From Thalassoglobus sp. JC818 (lineage in GTDB: Bacteria > Planctomycetota > Planctomycetia > Planctomycetales > Planctomycetaceae): a stretch of DNA of 64,000 bases. The notes beneath the pieces were generated by a model. The model worked only from the letters and a program-made list of their open reading frames with translations, did no database searches and had not been told where the DNA came from. Of this stretch, positions 63,408-64,000 are shown piece after piece; positions within the stretch are counted from its first letter, which is position 1; each line of letters begins with the position of its first letter. The stretch covers positions 1,116,001-1,180,000 of the forward strand of contig NZ_JBFEFI010000001.1 of the NCBI RefSeq assembly GCF_040717535.1, in the 5' to 3' direction. Position numbers and translations under genes: made by a program.

Positions 63408-64000
63408 TTATGGAGCAGTCGCAGCGAGTTCTCGGATGGCTGCCGCCTGTTGAGGAGTGGTCACAGCGGAACCAGTTTTTGAGAACGAGTGAGACGGTCG
63501 AAGATTCGACTGCTGCTTTGGGTAGCCAGTTCCGGTTGGCAGCGAGTGCGGAGTGGGCTCGATGGCAATCCCGTTGACGCGTTCTTCACGGAGATGTGCC
63601 AGCCAATAGTGAGCCTGTTTGAACTCTGGCTTTTTGGTGACAGCGAGCATCAAATGCTTTTCTGCTGCGTCGTAGTCGCCGATTTCTTTCAAAATCATCG
63701 CGACGTTGAAGTGAGCTTCAGCATCTCCGACTGTGCGGATGAAGTGAGGCAGGGCTGAGTCGAGATCGCCTACGTGAACGAGAGCAACTGCCAACTCAAA
63801 GCGGTAGTTGACATCTTCGGGAGCCGCCAGCATGGCTTCAGTGAGCGGTTCGAGAGCAGCTTCCCAGTTTTCCTGAGCGACGTAGAACTTGCCGAACGCA
63901 TTCTGAACTGCTGCCGATTCCGGAGCGATGCGAACAGCTTTTCGATATTTTTGTTCTGCTTCGGTGTGCAGCCCGAGTTGTTGATCGATTCGAGCAAGTC
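63408..64000 (-). CDS. TPR-repeat protein, C-terminal part (5' end outside window)
   Basis: This is the last ~197 codons of a minus-strand protein that enters from the right edge. The frame is open through 64000, so the Met codon at 63833 is internal. Tetratricopeptide units are visible, e.g. LGLHTEAEQKYRKAVRI, NWEAALEPLTEAMLAAP, DLDSALPHFIRTVG and DYDAAEKHLMLAVTKKP. The last ~60 residues are a Pro/Ser/Thr-rich tail ending AAAIRELAATAP without a domain. TPR arrays bind other proteins. Nothing more can be said without the N-terminus. Confidence 0.8.
   Translation of the reverse strand, partial: LARIDQQLGLHTEAEQKYRKAVRIAPESAAVQNAFGKFYVAQENWEAALEPLTEAMLAAPEDVNYRFELAVALVHVGDLDSALPHFIRTVGDAEAHFNVAMILKEIGDYDAAEKHLMLAVTKKPEFKQAHYWLAHLREERVNGIAIEPTPHSLPTGTGYPKQQSNLRPSHSFSKTGSAVTTPQQAAAIRELAATAP

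Noticed and set aside
63162-63482. A 106-codon plus-strand frame near the right end
   Set aside because: It overlaps the 3' end of the TPR gene on the other strand and has no domain or ribosome site.
1-64000. CRISPR array, prophage, insertion sequence or secondary-metabolite cluster
   Set aside because: No regularly spaced repeats, transposase, integrase, capsid or PKS/NRPS genes were seen on either strand.

Overview
The window looks like chromosomal DNA of a planctomycete, probably near Planctomycetaceae. This rests on family content, not on rRNA, because no rRNA or tRNA gene is present. The markers are a PEP-CTERM protein, a DUF1080 hydrolase, a WRGP-type PQQ-propeller lipoprotein, a DUF1570/peptidase-MA protein, two Ser/Thr kinases with membrane segments, a YhaN-like ATPase beside an Mre11-like protein, and a BamA with an unusual insertion. 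Base composition is moderately GC-rich throughout, and no insertion sequence, prophage, integrase or CRISPR array was seen. Gene order is mixed-strand with short operons, so this is mostly core genome rather than an island.

Layout. 1-8.3 kb: the start of a DUF4175-like coiled-coil membrane protein (leaving the left edge), a PEP-CTERM protein with a strong terminator, cmk, an FHA protein tightly coupled to rsgA, and a secreted TlpA-type thioredoxin with EF-hand-like repeats. 9-12.3 kb: a family 2 glycosyltransferase, a protein distantly like bacillithiol synthase BshC, and a RimI-like acetyltransferase. 12.8-16.1 kb: argB, argD and convergent pyrF. 16.2-21.3 kb: a PQQ-propeller lipoprotein, a DinB protein, a PA0069-type radical SAM protein and a membrane Ser/Thr kinase. 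22-27.4 kb: full-length pyruvate carboxylase, a SnoaL-like protein and an exported HAD hydrolase. 27.6-33.7 kb: a CBS/HisKA/REC/HPt hybrid kinase behind a large folded leader, a small lipoprotein, a propeller-endonuclease/phosphatase fusion and a GH32-like protein.

34-46 kb is one long minus-strand run: Mre11-like protein, YhaN-like ATPase, peptidase-MA lipoprotein, Ser/Thr kinase and bamA. 46.4-50.1 kb: a YHS-type lipoprotein, a candidate small RNA, and pcrA/uvrD. 50.1-54 kb: a minus-strand cluster of a DUF1015 protein, a DUF1080 hydrolase and a polytopic membrane protein. 54.4-64 kb: an exported HEAT-repeat protein carrying a degenerate receiver domain, a histone-deacetylase-like hydrolase, a HEAT/STAS/LOG operon, a dksA-like/htrA operon and the C-terminal part of a TPR protein.

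The most unusual items are as follows. (i) An ~80-bp repeat occurs three times, and each copy begins exactly on the TAG stop codon of an unrelated gene. (ii) A predicted ~78-nt minus-strand small RNA at 47.6-47.7 kb has a good promoter with a perfect 12-bp palindrome between -35 and -10. (iii) The Mre11-like protein has lost its metal-binding motifs although its ATPase partner is intact. (iv) A secreted HEAT protein contains a pseudo-receiver domain. (v) A long three-part hairpin precedes the hybrid kinase.
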